From an uncultured Oscillospiraceae bacterium (GTDB taxonomy: Bacteria > Bacillota_A > Clostridia > Oscillospirales > Oscillospiraceae): DNA of 14,521 bases. Below the pieces are notes generated by a model. It was not told the DNA's origin and searched no databases. It saw nothing but the letters and a program-made list of their open reading frames with translations. The position numbers and the translations under genes are program-made. How positions within the stretch are numbered: position 1 is the first letter of the stretch; each line of letters starts with the position of its first letter. Positions 8,220 through 14,105 of this stretch are shown here, piece by piece. The stretch lies in contig CAJUAW010000002.1 in the NCBI GenBank assembly GCA_910584605.1, positions 1 to 14,521 on the forward strand, read 5' to 3'.

Positions 8220-8334
8220 TTGATGCAGCGAGGAAAAAATATGTCAAACATACAGATTTCACCTACCAAAATGCGCATTTGTATGATATACTGAAGCTGA
8301 AAAGTTGCGGTGTGGACGGAGGAGGTGGTTTCAA

Positions 8335-9108
8335 GTGGGTGACCCGGTCGGCTTTTGGGCAAATCTTATTACGATCATTTCGGCCTTTAAGAATCCGGGA
8401 GATTTGGTGCGTGCATTCAGGGGCTTACATAGACGCCAAAAGATTCTGGTTGCTGCGCTTTTGATTGTAATAGTGGGTGCGGTCTTCCTGATCTGGGCTG
8501 GCTTTACCGGGGCGTTCACCCCTGCGATTACCCGGGTGATGCTCAGCGATGACGTTCTGAATATAACCACAGGGGACGTTGAGGCGCTGTCCGCAACGGT
8601 TCTATATTCTAATAATACAGAAAGCAGCGAGGTTCATTGGGCATCGAGCAATAAAGCTGTTGCCCAGGTCGATGATAACGGCCAAATTACCGCTGTGTCC
8701 GCGGGTAGCGCTACGATCACTGCGCAGGCTTCAAATCGGAAATCTACAATGAGCGCAGAGTGTATTATTACTGTTACAGATCCGATGAATGGGTACTCTA
8801 TCTCAGTACAGCGCACAGCAGTAGAAAATTACGTCTATATCTATGTTCAGCCGGAGGACGGTGACGTTTCGCAGATTACCATCTACGCAAAGGCCCCTTC
8901 CGGCGTAGTGCATACCCCGAACATTGACAGAAACAACCTATATCGCATTCACACAGAGACAGGTATATGGACGATCTATGCCTCGTTAAAAAGCCAACGT
9001 GGCACATATGAGGCGAGTAAACCTGAAGACTTTGTAACCATAGAGGTAAATGACATTTCTCCTACTGATATGGATGCGTTGAGCGCTGGCTTACCGATTT
9101 TGTGGTAG
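8335..9108 (+). CDS. Membrane-anchored Big_2 (bacterial Ig-like) protein, probably frameshifted at C-terminus
   Basis: The 257-residue protein starts at GTG 8335, chosen because GGAGGAGG lies about 9 bases upstream at 8318-8326; a GTG at 8305 has no site. A cytoplasmic N-terminus with a basic patch (GLHRRQK, 30-36) precedes one membrane helix (about 37-57, ILVAALLIVIVGAVFLIW). A Big_2 Ig-like domain follows (about 65-148) with the typical WASSNKAVAQVDDNGQITAV strand pattern and AGSATITA. Residues 150-245 look like a second beta-rich domain. The protein should sit outside the cell, held by its N-terminal helix. The end (SAGLPILW) is odd: in the next frame the sequence continues as ERWLTDFVVDTDKLAHTEQD and on to 9233, which reads as natural protein. 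A one-base deletion near 9078-9085 would explain it. Function is unknown; Big_2 domains are common in surface adhesins and cell-wall proteins. Confidence 0.7.
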   Translation: MGDPVGFWANLITIISAFKNPGDLVRAFRGLHRRQKILVAALLIVIVGAVFLIWAGFTGAFTPAITRVMLSDDVLNITTGDVEALSATVLYSNNTESSEVHWASSNKAVAQVDDNGQITAVSAGSATITAQASNRKSTMSAECIITVTDPMNGYSISVQRTAVENYVYIYVQPEDGDVSQITIYAKAPSGVVHTPNIDRNNLYRIHTETGIWTIYASLKSQRGTYEASKPEDFVTIEVNDISPTDMDALSAGLPILW

Positions 9109-9234
9109 ACACGGATAAATTGGCCCATACAGAGCAAGATATAAACCAATCCGAAAAAAGCTTTGACCTGCGGCTGTGTGAAGGTATGGAGCAGGCATTA
9201 TGTGGGCGGTCATCTCTGCGAGGCAGTGTTTAAT

Positions 9235-9256
9235 GAGGCCGCTTATAAGCGGCCTC
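9235..9256. repeat. Perfect 22-bp palindrome
   Basis: The 22 bases, built around GCTTATAAGC, equal their own reverse complement. The sequence can form an 11-bp cruciform arm with no loop spacer or serve as a dimeric protein site. It overlaps the next palindrome by 3 bases. No T-run follows on + ; on the - strand a weak ATTAAA follows. Confidence 0.9.
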
Positions 9257-9279
9257 CCGCAGCGGTACCGCTGCGGGAG
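9254..9279. repeat. Perfect 26-bp palindrome
   Basis: The 26 bases, centred on the KpnI-like core GGTACC, equal their own reverse complement. GC content is high and no T-run follows on either strand, so a classic terminator is unlikely. It is abutted and slightly overlapped by the 22-bp palindrome. Confidence 0.9.
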
Positions 9280-9435
9280 CATGAAGAATCATAATCAGAT
9301 GCAATTCTACAATATTTCTTGGCACCAACAATCCTAGATAAATCCCATGGGCAGCGGCGTATCCAGACGGCCAGCAGCAGAGCAATGGTCGTCTCCAACA
9401 CAGTGACCACAGATTGAAAGCGGGGTGATTGATGC

Positions 9436-9960
9436 ATGATTATCTACTTGCAAACGATAGAAGATCCCGAGAATAGAGAAAAGTTTGAACTGCTTTATGA
9501 ACATTATCGGTCATATATGCTTAAAATTGCGAATAAAATTCTGGAAAACGAATTTGACGCAGAAGATGCGGTACATAATGCCTTTGTCAGTATTTCTGAA
9601 CATATGGAGAAGGTCTACGATCCATTGAGTCATGCAACGAAAGGCTATGTCACGATTATTGTAGAACGGAAAGCGATTGATATTTATCGAATGCGCAGGC
9701 ATTTTGTGAGCTTGGAGAGCATCGAAAACGAGATTGGTCTCTCTTTTCCACCGCCGGATGACGATGATGTGGCAAAATGTATTTCAAAGCTGCCGCCGAG
9801 GTACCGGCATATCATCATGCTGAAGTACTATCATGGATACAACGTAAAGGATATTGCCGATATGTTCGGCATGAAACCTGCTACAGTCAGGAAGCTGGAT
9901 CAGCGGGCGAAGGCCAAGCTGGAGGAAATATGCCGAGAGGAGGGCATTTATGATCTCTGA
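9436..9960 (+). CDS. ECF-type RNA polymerase sigma factor
   Basis: The 174-residue protein has the two-domain layout of extracytoplasmic-function sigma factors. Sigma region 2 spans about residues 15-90 (FELLYEHYRSYMLKIANKIL, then DAEDAVHNAFVSI, which contains the core-binding and -10 recognition helix, then TKGYVTIIVERKAIDIYR). Region 4 spans about 113-166 (SKLPPRYRHIIMLKYYHGYN, then VKDIADMFGMKPATVRKLDQ, the -35 recognition helix-turn-helix). The starting ATG at 9436 has GGGGTGA about 7 bases upstream. The stop overlaps the start of the next gene, a membrane anti-sigma candidate, by 11 bases, the usual arrangement for a sigma/anti-sigma pair. It would direct polymerase to a small regulon when its anti-sigma partner releases it. 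Two copies of a shared two-part motif further downstream are candidates for its promoters. Confidence 0.9.
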   Translation: MIIYLQTIEDPENREKFELLYEHYRSYMLKIANKILENEFDAEDAVHNAFVSISEHMEKVYDPLSHATKGYVTIIVERKAIDIYRMRRHFVSLESIENEIGLSFPPPDDDDVAKCISKLPPRYRHIIMLKYYHGYNVKDIADMFGMKPATVRKLDQRAKAKLEEICREEGIYDL

Positions 9961-10633
9961 TGAACGGCTGCGCGAAGCTGCTCGGAAGGCCGAAGAGAGC
10001 CTGCTCGCCAGTCTCCCGGAGCCGGAGGAATGTGAGGCTACGTTCTCACCGGAGTTTGAGCGCAAAATGGAGAAGTTGATCCGCCGTACAAAACACCCGA
10101 TCAGGCATCGGATCATGAAGGCCGTGGCGTGCTTCCTGCTGGTTGTTCTGGTCGGCGGAGGCAGTGTGCTGACCTTCAGTATGGAGGCGCGGGCGGCGTT
10201 TGTGAGCTGGGTGAGAGAAGTCTATGAAACTCAGATTATCTATCGCTTCTTTCAACCCAGTGGAGAAACCTCGAACGATATAGTCTACCGTCCTACTTGG
10301 ATTCCATCTGATTATCAGATAACCTCTGAATTCATTTCAGATGGCCCTTCAACTATAAAATATAGGAATGAATCCGATAACATGGTAATCTTTACCTATT
10401 TTCCGGATTCTTCTTCTCCCGTAGTACAAATGCATCAGGATGGTATAGGCACTTATAAACAGGTTTCGGTTAATGGAGTTCCTGCTGAGCTTTATCTTGA
10501 TCAAAATGATGGGAATACAAACGTTCTCATTTGGTTAGACGAAGATAGTGGCACGGCATTCCGTATTTTGGCACCTTTTAACGAAGATGAACTCATTAAA
10601 ATGGCTGAAAGTGTTGAAAAACACGAATCTTAA
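9950..10633 (+). CDS. Membrane anti-sigma factor with DUF4367-like extracellular domain
   Basis: The 227-residue protein begins 11 bases before the sigma gene's stop, with GAGAGGAGGG just upstream. A charged, helical cytoplasmic segment (1-56, with ERKMEKLIRRTKHPIRHRIM) precedes one membrane helix (about 57-76, AVACFLLVVLVGGGSVLTF). The outer domain includes a conserved-looking YRPTWIPSDYQI (about 113-124) and later LIWLDEDSGTAFRILAPF (193-210), which resemble DUF4367 domains found in anti-sigma factors of Firmicutes. Family knowledge: the cytoplasmic part sequesters the sigma factor until an outside signal is sensed. I see no zinc-binding HxxxCxxC motif. Base composition changes along the gene: the first ~280 bases are GC-rich, the rest is AT-rich, so the sensor part may have a different origin. 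Confidence 0.8.
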   Translation: MISDERLREAARKAEESLLASLPEPEECEATFSPEFERKMEKLIRRTKHPIRHRIMKAVACFLLVVLVGGGSVLTFSMEARAAFVSWVREVYETQIIYRFFQPSGETSNDIVYRPTWIPSDYQITSEFISDGPSTIKYRNESDNMVIFTYFPDSSSPVVQMHQDGIGTYKQVSVNGVPAELYLDQNDGNTNVLIWLDEDSGTAFRILAPFNEDELIKMAESVEKHES

Positions 10634-10640
10634 AATTTGA

Positions 10641-10682
10641 TAAAAATAGTGTCCAAAATCAGGGATTATCTGCGTTATATAT
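10641..10682 (+). promoter_or_regulatory. Candidate ECF-sigma promoter, copy 1
   Basis: TAAAAATAGTGTCC (10641-10654), then 18 bases, then CGTTATATAT (10673-10682). The same two blocks with the same spacing recur at 11148-11189. Two short conserved blocks with a CGT-containing downstream block fit an ECF promoter, while spacing to a sigma-70 type -10 would be too long. It lies 33 bases before the start codon of the small secreted protein. Confidence 0.55.
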
Positions 10683-10714
10683 TTATAAGGTGTTTTACGG
10701 GAGGAGGTGATTTA

Positions 10715-11068
10715 ATGAAAACGAGAGGTTCAATTCTGGCCGTTCTTTTGATGATTTTGCTCATAAATACTGCAAACGCTCAAGAGATTCGGATAAATTC
10801 CGGCTACGTTGACATTACTTTCTCTGGCACTACTGCCAATTGTTATGCTGAGATTTCTGGAAACAAGGCTAGCGACAAAATTTCTGCTACTATAGAATTG
10901 CGTTGCGGAAATCAAACCATCAGAACATGGAACGTGTCAGATGACGGGAGTTTGTCCTTTTATGAAACTGTGAGTGTAACAAAAGGTAAAACGTACGAAT
11001 TGGTAGTAGAATATACTGTCAATGGTAAGGCGCAATCATCGTTTTCTGATAGCGGAACCTGCAAATAA
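10715..11068 (+). CDS. Small secreted protein of unknown function
   Basis: The ATG at 10715 has GGGAGGAGGTGA about 5 bases upstream, which decides the start over an in-frame upstream ATG at 10637 without a site. The 117-residue protein has a clear signal peptide (KTR basic end, then GSILAVLLMILLINTANA, 5-22) with a likely cut after ANA22. The mature part is beta-rich (RINSGYVDITFSGTTANCYA, SATIELRCGNQTIRTWNV, KTYELVVEYTVNGKAQSSF), with three cysteines (43, 64, 116), so one disulphide is possible. It resembles small secreted beta-sandwich proteins of Clostridia, but I cannot assign a family. A candidate ECF promoter sits just upstream, suggesting it is a target of the sigma factor in the preceding operon; it could be an envelope-stress product or act on the sensor. 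Confidence 0.75.
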   Translation: MKTRGSILAVLLMILLINTANAQEIRINSGYVDITFSGTTANCYAEISGNKASDKISATIELRCGNQTIRTWNVSDDGSLSFYETVSVTKGKTYELVVEYTVNGKAQSSFSDSGTCK

Positions 11069-11102
11069 TCTCCATATGTCTAAAAGTCCATATTCGTAGC
11101 GT

Positions 11103-11136
11103 AAAATTCGGGGCAATCGACATTGCCCCGAATTTT
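11103..11136. terminator. Bidirectional intrinsic terminator, 15-bp perfect stem
   Basis: AAAATTCGGGGCAAT (11103-11117) pairs perfectly with 11122-11136 across a CGAC loop. The stem ends in AAAATT/AATTTT, giving a T-run on either strand. It lies 34 bases after the secreted protein's stop codon, so it ends the ECF operon. Confidence 0.85.
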
Positions 11137-11147
11137 GCATAAAAGTT

Positions 11148-11189
11148 TAAAAATAGTGTCCTATTTTGCCATTCTCAAACGTTATATAT
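11148..11189 (+). promoter_or_regulatory. Candidate ECF-sigma promoter, copy 2
   Basis: TAAAAATAGTGTCC (11148-11161), 18 bases, CGTTATATAT (11180-11189). Both blocks match copy 1 at 10641-10682 exactly, at the same spacing, while the 18 bases between them do not match. It lies directly after a terminator and 268 bases before the 487-residue gene, which would be its first downstream gene. Confidence 0.5.
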
Positions 11190-11457
11190 AGTGAACAGGA
11201 ATTTGGGTAATAAAACGACATAATAAAAAGAAGATGCTTGCTGGTTCAATTAAAACATGGTATGGATGCCATCTTCGTCCTAAACTGGAGCACGCACTTT
11301 AAGGCCAGCCTGGACATCAGGAATTATCTGCGCCAGCCCTTAACTGGCTGCGGTAAGCCTGATTGATTTTGAAGAGAGCCCCAAACTGATCTACCCTACT
11401 GGAACAGAGAAAGCAGTCTTAGAGGGAAGGTTTTCTCACCGGAATTGAGGTGTGTGT
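11190..11457. other. Long leader before the 487-residue gene
   Basis: With 11069-11189 this completes a 389-base stretch without a gene. After the candidate promoter there is a 7-bp inverted pair (GAAGATG near 11232, CATCTTC near 11271) and a short protein-like frame without start (HFKASLDIRNYLRQPLTG, about 11297-11350) that may be relic sequence. The end carries GAGGTG, the ribosome site of the next gene. I see no known riboswitch. Confidence 0.4.
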
Positions 11458-12921
11458 ATGCAGATTGATACGAACAAGATTTTCCATTCGCCTGGTGGCA
11501 CTGCCAAGCAGCCCAGAACCCATCGCACACAGAGCAAGGCACCGAAAAAAACCGTCGTGACAGATGTTGGATTGCGGCCGCAAATCAATATCTTCGACTT
11601 GAAAGGCTTCCAAAGCAGGTATTCTGTTATGGATGCGGCGACAAGCCTCTGGCAAAGGGAAAACACGATTGTTCAGAGGGATGACGCCGCCTCAGTAGCA
11701 CGCCTGCAGGCACGTCTGCGAAGTGGCAATCTGAGGATGACGCCCACACAGGAGGAGATAACAGGCTACTTGTGCCGCCTCCGCAAAGATGGGCTTGATG
11801 GCCGGATTGACTGGCATGGGCTTGAGTCGGAGTTCCGCAGCTTCCGGGACATGCCGGCGGAGGAATTATCCGAGAGTTTGAACTATGTGGCTTCCCGCTA
11901 TGTCTCAGTTTTGGATAAGCTAAGGCGCAATTTCACGGGGGCCGAGCTGGCAGAGCAGGAATCCATGCTGGAAAACATCTGGGTAGCTGGGATGACTGGC
12001 TTGATTGATGGATACACCCGGCTTTTGCAGAGCAACCTGGGGATTTCTGCCAGAGATGCACAAGTGATCCGAGTCAGCCTAGATGCTCTTGTCGAACAGC
12101 GGGTTCGCATATACCATACGCTGGTAGAGCGGACAAATGCGGCGGCGGCCCAAACCGGTCCGGACAGCTTTTGGCTTTGCAATCATGACGCTTATATGGC
12201 CACCCAGCTCCGGGAGGCTGCGGTGCCCAACAAGTCGGGGAGTCTCCCGGCCAGGGGAACATACTCTATCCAGGATCTGTCGGTGGCCGGACGGATTGCT
12301 CAGGCATACCAATCTGAGATTGAGAGTGCGTGTGCCGGCAGCCGGAATGAGGCCCAGCTTGCCTTGAACCTCGCCTTTGTAGACATGAAAGCAGAAACGC
12401 TGATTCAGAAAAACCTTGTCAGCGAGGAGATGGCGAAACTCCTGCGTAAATCACGCTTCCGGGGCCATTCTGTGGCCCTGGAGGCCCTGGGCAGGTACTT
12501 GGACAGCCAGATGGTTTCAAGGCCGTCTGACGAGCTTGAGCGCCCGTCTGTGGCCATTGAGTACGCTATCTTCCATGACATTTATAAGGCGATACTGAAC
12601 GCATACTGTAAGAATGGCGGCAGCGGCCCGGAGGCACTTCGAGCTGGTGTTGAGCAGGGCGAGATCATGACAACGCAGGCCTATGCAAATAACCCCAAAG
12701 CGGCACGCTGGGGTGCTCCTATGAAGCGGTATTGGGAAACCTTTTATACAGTGCCAGATCCCAGGAAACAGACGCGGTCCGAACGGGAGATAGAGGAGCT
12801 GCTTGCCAAAATAGGCCGTTCCCCGCGCAGCAGCAACTCTACCCACCAGAACTACATAAATGATTGGCAGGCATTTTTGACAAGCATAGATAAAAGGACA
12901 GATATTTTAGAACTGTATTGA
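11458..12921 (+). CDS. Uncharacterised 487-residue, mostly helical protein
   Basis: I do not recognise a named domain. The start is the ATG at 11458 with TTGAGGTG about 6 bases upstream (a GTG two codons earlier overlaps the site). Residues 1-40 are polar, basic and probably disordered (HSPGGTAKQPRTHRTQSKAP). The rest is charged and helical, with no signal peptide, membrane segment or cysteine-rich site. Readable landmarks are MTPTQEEITGYLCRLRKDGL (about 96-115), FTGAELAEQESMLENIWVAG (about 160-180), DSFWLCNHDAYMATQLREA (about 236-255) and a C-terminal SEREIEELLAKIG. A helical, non-secreted protein with a disordered N-terminus could be an effector or structural partner. It may be expressed from the ECF-like promoter 268 bases upstream, which would tie it to the sigma operon. 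GC content is higher than that of the genes around it. Confidence 0.7.
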   Translation: MQIDTNKIFHSPGGTAKQPRTHRTQSKAPKKTVVTDVGLRPQINIFDLKGFQSRYSVMDAATSLWQRENTIVQRDDAASVARLQARLRSGNLRMTPTQEEITGYLCRLRKDGLDGRIDWHGLESEFRSFRDMPAEELSESLNYVASRYVSVLDKLRRNFTGAELAEQESMLENIWVAGMTGLIDGYTRLLQSNLGISARDAQVIRVSLDALVEQRVRIYHTLVERTNAAAAQTGPDSFWLCNHDAYMATQLREAAVPNKSGSLPARGTYSIQDLSVAGRIAQAYQSEIESACAGSRNEAQLALNLAFVDMKAETLIQKNLVSEEMAKLLRKSRFRGHSVALEALGRYLDSQMVSRPSDELERPSVAIEYAIFHDIYKAILNAYCKNGGSGPEALRAGVEQGEIMTTQAYANNPKAARWGAPMKRYWETFYTVPDPRKQTRSEREIEELLAKIGRSPRSSNSTHQNYINDWQAFLTSIDKRTDILELY

Positions 12922-13043
12922 ACTACAAGGTATGATAAACTTGATGCCTCTTTTCTCGTTTTTGTGTATATGGCCGCTACATGATTTGCTTACTTTGACT
13001 AAGGCCATGCTTTTTTCAAAGGCCTAATCAAATTTATTACATG

Positions 13044-13088
13044 ATACAGGGTCCGGGTTTGCTAAAATAGCAAACCCGGACCCTGTAT
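13044..13088. terminator. Very long perfect hairpin between convergent genes
   Basis: Arms of 21 bases (13044-13064 and 13068-13088) are perfectly complementary around an AAA loop, and the pairing resumes for six more pairs (ATTACA/TGTAAT) after a two-base bulge. It sits between the stop of the 487-residue gene on + and the stop of the 230-residue gene on -, so it probably terminates both. T-runs are short, so the call rests on position and stem strength; a miniature mobile repeat is an alternative. Confidence 0.65.
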
Positions 13089-13143
13089 TGTAATGGATGC
13101 AGCTTCACGCCCGTACCTATTATTCAGCACAGGGATGCCTTTT

Positions 13144-13836
13144 TCATACGCTCTCAAAAATAATCTGCTTGCGGAGGTACAGGTTTGCAACCGCTATGGT
13201 CACTCTCTCCGCACTCTTGGATTCCCGCATCCGCACAGGGATATTGTAGCTGGTGGTGTCATCGTCATCGTAGAGGGCGGTCATCAGTTTTTCGTCGGTA
13301 GAAACATCCTTGACACCCAGTTCCTCACATTTGATCAACTCCGCCGTAGACAGCGGCTCCTGACGGGTCAGAGCGATGATCCGCGCCTCGGCCTCGCTGG
13401 GCCGGTCTCTGCGGAACAGCGAAAAGGCCCGGGAAACGGGAACGCCCCGAAGGAAAATCAGCTTCAGGAAAGCCGCCGCACGGAGGGGCAGGCTCTCTGA
13501 AAGCGGGGCCACATACAGACTGCCAATCAGGTCATAAAGCGCCTCAAAGTCCGTTTCGCCAGCTCCAGATGCCACAAGGCCCCGCGTAACCAACCGCTTC
13601 AGACAGTCGTGCAGGGTGCGGTATGCGGGCGCTCCGCAGTCCCAGGAGAGCCGGTCGTACTCCTTCTCTAACTGCGGGAATTCCGCAATCCGCCAGTTCA
13701 AAGCAGTCCACACCGTCATTTCCTGCATATCCACCAGATACTCCTCCTGGTTATTCAGGATGACCGGGTAGCTCTGCCCATTGTCATCCGTCTTGCGCCG
13801 GAAGTGTCCCACGGCGGTGTAATATGTTTTTCTCAT
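13144..13836 (-). CDS. Conserved-looking hypothetical protein, probable winged-helix fold
   Basis: The 230-residue protein starts at ATG 13836 with GGGAGG 7 bases upstream, which decides this start over an in-frame one 24 codons earlier that lies inside the leader hairpin. A short beta N-terminus (KTYYTAVGHFRRKTDDNG) and YPVILNNQEEYLVDMQEMTV (23-42) are followed by ALNWRIAEFPQLEKEYDRL and TLHDCLKRLVTRGLVASGAG (74-93), a layout like the PqqD-type or other winged helix-turn-helix modules that end in 'L..L...GLv'. The C-terminal half is helical with a DDDDTT acidic loop (190-195). No membrane segment or catalytic motif is visible. I cannot name the family; a regulatory or adaptor role is inference. 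Its leader carries a promoter, a structured RNA with terminator, and a stem masking the ribosome site, so expression is likely conditional. Confidence 0.7.
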   Translation of the reverse strand: MRKTYYTAVGHFRRKTDDNGQSYPVILNNQEEYLVDMQEMTVWTALNWRIAEFPQLEKEYDRLSWDCGAPAYRTLHDCLKRLVTRGLVASGAGETDFEALYDLIGSLYVAPLSESLPLRAAAFLKLIFLRGVPVSRAFSLFRRDRPSEAEARIIALTRQEPLSTAELIKCEELGVKDVSTDEKLMTALYDDDDTTSYNIPVRMRESKSAERVTIAVANLYLRKQIIFESV

Positions 13837-13843
13837 AAAGAAA

Positions 13844-13883
13844 CCTCCCAAAATATCGTGATATACTGTTTTACGTTGGGAGG
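13844..13883 (-). promoter_or_regulatory. Stem-loop sequestering the Shine-Dalgarno site
   Basis: In the mRNA, CCTCCCAA (complement of 13876-13883) pairs with TTGGGAGG (complement of 13844-13851), a perfect 8-bp stem. The right arm contains GGGAGG, the ribosome site for the 230-residue gene 7 bases before its ATG. The loop holds a second small hairpin (ATATC AC GATAT). Folded, it would block translation. Confidence 0.6.
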
Positions 13884-13932
13884 CCACTGTTTTCAACAAA
13901 TAGTCCAAAATTTTTTCATGTGTCTTTGCTGC

Positions 13933-13972
13933 AAAAAAAGATGGATGGGGATTGTTTGCACAATCCCCATCC
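13933..13972 (-). terminator. Rho-independent terminator, 13-bp perfect stem
   Basis: GGATGGGGATTGT (13943-13955) pairs perfectly with 13960-13972 around a 4-base loop. On the - strand, ATC and then seven T's follow (complement of 13933-13939), a textbook intrinsic terminator. It lies about 100 bases before the 230-residue gene and ends the short RNA transcribed from the promoter at 14045-14073. Confidence 0.88.
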
Positions 13973-14038
13973 GCACTTTAAGCAAAAAGTTAAATGTCTC
14001 ACTCGTTCGAGCTGACAAGATAGGGCCTTTCACCCTCT
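13933..14038 (-). ncRNA. Structured RNA of about 105 nt: attenuator leader or small RNA
   Basis: From the predicted start near 14038, the - strand RNA has three local hairpins before the terminator: AGGG/CCCT (14033-14036 with 14022-14025); a nested GTC/GAC plus CTCG/CGAG stem (13996-14016); and ACTTT/AAAGT (about 13975-13990). A consensus promoter immediately precedes it and a strong terminator ends it. It could be a free small RNA, or a leader whose terminator is bypassed to express the 230-residue gene. I recognise no known RNA family. At the DNA level, a perfect 10-bp inverted repeat (13975-13984 with 14038-14047) also links the end of the RNA to the -10 region. Confidence 0.5.
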
Positions 14039-14044
14039 GCTTAA

Positions 14045-14073
14045 AGTATAGCAAACTTCCCGCATCGTGTCAA
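14045..14073 (-). promoter_or_regulatory. Consensus sigma-70 promoter
   Basis: On the - strand TTGACA (complement of 14068-14073), a 17-base spacer and TATACT (complement of 14045-14050) form a near-perfect housekeeping promoter. The predicted start is near 14038, driving the structured RNA. It lies just after the stop of the PemK-like gene. Confidence 0.85.
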
Positions 14074-14105
14074 GGTCAATTTGCCTACATCAGTATATGC
14101 AGAAA

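Larger units (their letters stand above)
9109..9435. other. Intergenic region with likely remnant coding tail and palindromes
   Basis: These 327 bases start with a protein-like continuation of the Big_2 gene in another frame (to 9233), overlap two perfect palindromes (described separately), and end with about 155 bases of GC-rich, feature-poor sequence before the sigma-factor gene. GGGGTGA at 9423-9429 is the sigma gene's ribosome site. No copy of the two-part promoter motif found later in the window is present here. Confidence 0.5.

Noticed and set aside
8240..8293. Tiny frame MSNIQISPTKMRICMIY before the Big_2 gene
   Set aside because: Seventeen codons, only a weak GAGG site and no known peptide family; possibly relic or chance.
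6878..11279. Shared 14-mer GGATGCCATCTTCG at 6878 and 11266
   Set aside because: A single 14-base match is expected by chance in 14.5 kb, and the flanks do not match.
10658..11332. A 17-base near repeat (ATCAGGGATTATCTGCG at 10658, one mismatch at 11316)
   Set aside because: One 16/17 match in a window of this size is near chance level, and the two copies have no shared position relative to genes.
13093..13500. + strand frame of 135 codons opposite the 230-residue gene
   Set aside because: It is a shadow of the - strand gene, without a ribosome site and with an unnatural composition.
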